Assembly: GCA_017647245.1 (NCBI GenBank)
Contig: JAGCKY010000135.1
Span: 1 to 5,432, forward strand
Reading direction: 5' to 3'
Length of the DNA stretch: 5,432 nt
Origin: Elusimicrobiaceae bacterium
Lineage (GTDB): Bacteria; Elusimicrobiota; Elusimicrobia; Elusimicrobiales; Elusimicrobiaceae
Positions within the stretch are counted from its first letter, which is position 1, and each line of letters begins with the position of its first letter. Below, piece after piece: positions 5,038 to 5,432 of this stretch. The position numbers and the translations under genes were made by a program. A model generated the notes under the pieces. The model worked only from the letters and a program-made list of their open reading frames with translations, was not told where the DNA came from and did no database searches.

Positions 5038-5432
5038 ATGAACAAAATTAAAAATATTTTTTCTGCCGTTTGGCATAAAATGTGGGGCTTGCCTTTTTGG
5101 GTCAAGCTTATCTTGCTGGTGGTATTAGCCGGCGCGGGATTTTGGGGATACAAACATTTTGTAAAAACCCCCCCGATGCCGCGCTACCGTCTGGCAAAAA
5201 TTGAAAAGGGCGATATCAAAGACGTGGTGGAAGCGTCCGGTCCGCTGGCGCCTATTAATACCACCGAAGTCGGGGCATTGGTCTCCGGCGAAATTCTAAA
5301 AATTTATGTAGATTATAATTCGCAAGTCAAAAAAGGCGATTTGATGGCGGAAATTGACCCGACTCAAATCCAGGCCGATTATAATCAAGCGCAAGCCAGT
5401 CTTTCTTCGGCCAAAGAAGAATTGGAATCGGC
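5038..5432 (+). CDS. Periplasmic adaptor (membrane fusion protein), HlyD/MacA type, 3'-truncated by window edge
   Basis: 131 codons are visible and the frame is open to the window end; a full protein would be about 380-420 residues. A short cytoplasmic N-terminus is followed by one membrane anchor at about residues 22-38 (LPFWVKLILLVVLAGAGFWG region). Residues 50-70 (YRLAKIEKGDIKDVVEASGP) and 75-106 (TTEVGALVSGEILKIYVDYN, then QVKKGDLMAEID) form the first half of the lipoyl-like domain typical of adaptors; residues from about 108 (TQIQADYNQAQASLSSAKEE) begin the alpha-helical hairpin that would contact TolC. It begins one base after the tolC-type stop (TAATATG), so translation is probably coupled. 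The pattern is closest to MacA-like adaptors working with an ABC transporter such as MacB, but an RND partner cannot be excluded because the pump is outside the window. A C7 run lies in codons 44-46 just after the membrane anchor. Confidence 0.88.
   Translation, partial: MNKIKNIFSAVWHKMWGLPFWVKLILLVVLAGAGFWGYKHFVKTPPMPRYRLAKIEKGDIKDVVEASGPLAPINTTEVGALVSGEILKIYVDYNSQVKKGDLMAEIDPTQIQADYNQAQASLSSAKEELES

Noticed and set aside
5037..5040. Possible missing gene start or frameshift between the tolC-type gene and the adaptor
   Set aside because: The one-base gap TAA-T-ATG gives a clean stop and start; both proteins have proper ends, so it is ordinary translational coupling.

Overview
The window looks like ordinary chromosomal sequence from a Gram-negative (diderm) bacterium. 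It encodes two proteins that would sit in an outer membrane, a FadL/OmpP1-type porin and a TolC-type channel, plus the start of a periplasmic adaptor. Base composition is moderate and the spacers are AT-rich. The lineage cannot be fixed from this sequence. A phylum such as Elusimicrobiota would fit the style of the genes, but that is only an impression. I see no mobile element, CRISPR array, RNA gene, integrase or phage gene.

Layout. (1) 1-705, plus strand: the 3' two-thirds of mutY (adenine glycosylase), running in from the left edge. (2) 713-730: a strong hairpin with T tracts on both sides, serving as a shared terminator for convergent genes. (3) 749-3576, minus strand: four genes in one direction, read right to left. 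They are a DUF486 small membrane protein, a dCMP deaminase, a membrane-anchored TPR protein and a FadL/OmpP1 porin. The gaps are 6, 39 and 50 bases, so they could be one transcription unit, although the TPR gene appears to have its own promoter. (4) 3577-3701: a 125-base AT-rich divergent promoter region. (5) 3702 to the right edge, plus strand: a TolC-family outer-membrane efflux protein, then one base later an HlyD/MacA-type adaptor cut by the window end. The missing inner-membrane pump is expected just downstream.

How the genes work together. The right-hand pair is two parts of a tripartite export system spanning both membranes. The left-hand cluster is mixed: nucleotide metabolism (dCMP to dUMP), a possible envelope chaperone-like TPR protein, and an outer-membrane channel for hydrophobic compounds. 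MutY is an unrelated DNA-repair neighbour.

No clearly new system is visible. The observations most worth a second look are: C or G runs of 7-8 bases inside four different genes, which is more than base composition predicts; a leader before the porin gene in which one segment can pair either with a nearby G-rich segment or with the ribosome binding site; and TATAAT boxes only 7-8 bases before three start codons, which suggests leaderless or nearly leaderless mRNAs.
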